A stretch of DNA of 6,310 nt, taken from NCBI GenBank assembly GCA_040773385.1, contig JAXGWH010000056.1, positions 1 to 6,310 on the forward strand, written 5' to 3'. Both the position numbers and the translations under genes were made by a program. The notes under the pieces were generated by a model. That model worked only from the letters and a program-made list of their open reading frames with translations. It was not told the origin of the DNA and did no database searches. This document shows, one piece after another, positions 5,645 through 6,310 of the stretch (within the stretch, counting starts at the first letter, position 1; each line of letters opens with the position of its first letter). The DNA is from Aeriscardovia sp040773385. Lineage in GTDB: Bacteria; Actinomycetota; Actinomycetes; Actinomycetales; Bifidobacteriaceae.

Positions 5645-5670
5645 AGCGGCCGGACAGGCGGCCGCTGTCC
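5645..5670 (-). promoter_or_regulatory. Mutually exclusive stems just upstream of ddl
   Basis: In the minus-strand RNA GGACAG (5670-5665) can pair with CUGUCC (5657-5652). Alternatively AGCGGCC (5666-5660) can pair with GGCCGCU (5651-5645). The two stems share bases and cannot both form. The second ends about eight bases before the purine-rich ribosome site of ddl. The region is very GC-rich, so chance pairing is possible. Confidence 0.3.
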
Positions 5671-5761
5671 CGGTGGGCGCGGGGTTGCGGGTCGGGAACC
5701 TGCACATCCCGGGCTATCGGGGCTGTGTGACGCGGCGGGACACTGGCGTTGCTGCGTCTTC

Positions 5762-5788
5762 TCCCCTCCGGCACCATGCCGGTGGGGA
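5762..5788 (-). terminator. Long hairpin after gpsA, probable terminator without a T-tract
   Basis: The minus strand reads TCCCC, A, CCGGCA, loop TGG, TGCCGG, A, GGGGA: eleven pairs interrupted by one A-A mismatch. It starts about 64 bases after the gpsA stop. Such a stable hairpin between two same-strand genes is most simply a transcription end or a 3' stabiliser. No T-run follows in either direction, so it would be a non-canonical terminator of the kind proposed for high-GC actinobacteria. Confidence 0.5.
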
Positions 5789-5851
5789 CCGGGCCGCGTC
5801 TGCGCCGCGCCGTGACCCGACGAATTTGTGCAGGAGGCGATGACCCTGCGG

Positions 5852-6310
5852 TCAGTCCTCTGTGGTGATCTCGCTGCCGACGAGGGCTGCGAACATCTGG
5901 GAGAACGAGTAGCCGTCGTTGAGCACGTGGTTCATGGCCTCGGCCAGCGGCATGCGCACGTTGAGCCTCTTGGCGAGCTCGAGCACGGCGGACGTGGTGG
6001 CCACGCCCTCGGCCACGCCGTCCGAAGCCTTGGTGGCCTCCTCGACGGACAGCCCCTTGCCGAGGTTGAAGCCGAACGTGTAGTTGCGCGAGAGCGGCGA
6101 GCTGCAGGTGGCCACGAGATCGCCGAAGCCGGCGAGGCCCTGGAACGTCCCGGCCTTCGCGCCGGCCGCCACGCCCAGGCGGGTCAGCTCGCGCAGACCG
6201 AGCGTCATGATCATGCCGGCGGTGTTCTCGCCGTAGCCGGCGCCGTGGCTCATGCCCACGGCGAGCGCGGTCACGTTCTTGAGGGAGCCGGCCATCTCGG
6301 TGCCGATCAC
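5852..6310 (-). CDS. gpsA: Glycerol-3-phosphate dehydrogenase [NAD(P)+], C-terminal part
   Basis: GpsA reduces dihydroxyacetone phosphate to sn-glycerol 3-phosphate, the backbone for phospholipid synthesis, in the cytoplasm. The visible 152 codons are the C-terminal helical, substrate-binding domain. They include E-AGSLKN with the catalytic lysine (11th visible residue), GYGENTAGMIMTLGLRELTRLG, FQGLAGFGDLVATCSSPLSRNYTFG, and DGVAEGVATTSAVLELAKRL. The C-terminus is at the normal place for a protein of about 330 residues. The N-terminal Rossmann fold with GxGxxG lies beyond the right edge, so the gene is cut by the window and not broken. The first visible codon, GTG, is an internal valine and not a start. 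It is upstream of ddl on the same strand, an order seen in bifidobacteria, but a 227-base gap with a strong hairpin argues against simple cotranscription. Confidence 0.95.
   Translation of the reverse strand: MIGTEMAGSLKNVTALAVGMSHGAGYGENTAGMIMTLGLRELTRLGVAAGAKAGTFQGLAGFGDLVATCSSPLSRNYTFGFNLGKGLSVEEATKASDGVAEGVATTSAVLELAKRLNVRMPLAEAMNHVLNDGYSFSQMFAALVGSEITTED

Noticed and set aside
4707..5843. 378-codon plus-strand frame antisense to ddl
   Set aside because: Composition mirrors the ddl codons, it has no motif, and ddl is certain.

Overview
The window comes from a high-GC Gram-positive bacterium, most likely Bifidobacterium or a close relative. This rests on the GC-rich coding sequence, a four-cysteine ribosomal protein L28, strong AGGAGG-type ribosome binding sites, and the general look of the RecG, Ddl and GpsA proteins. 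The genus is inferred from recognition; no database search was run. All supported genes lie on the minus strand, so transcription runs from high to low coordinates.

Right to left: the C-terminal 152 codons of gpsA (glycerol-3-phosphate dehydrogenase) enter from the right edge. A 227-base gap follows with one long hairpin, probably the gpsA transcription end, and a pair of mutually exclusive stems just before ddl (D-alanine--D-alanine ligase). After a 244-base gap with a promoter candidate and a foldable leader comes rpmB (ribosomal protein L28), closed by a textbook intrinsic terminator. A 100-base gap with short direct repeats leads into recG (branch-migration helicase), and rsmD (16S rRNA m2G966 methyltransferase) follows 12 bases later as a two-gene operon. 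This part is conserved housekeeping DNA: lipid precursor, cell wall precursor, ribosome, recombination repair and rRNA modification.

The left 650 bases differ. After rsmD there is a 278-base non-coding stretch. It leads to a small, lower-GC, unrecognised reading frame of 111 codons that has a strong ribosome binding site and two different codon-phased tandem repeats. Its last 63 bases overlap, in another frame, the start of a transposase-like helix-turn-helix protein that runs off the left edge. This is the accessory end of the window and its least explained part.

The most interesting points are the repeat-built small gene coupled to the transposase, a Tyr-to-Phe change at the specificity position of Ddl, a possible alternative-folding leader before rpmB, and an acidic insertion inside the RecG helicase domain. 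I did not find a complete new multi-gene system in these 6310 bases.
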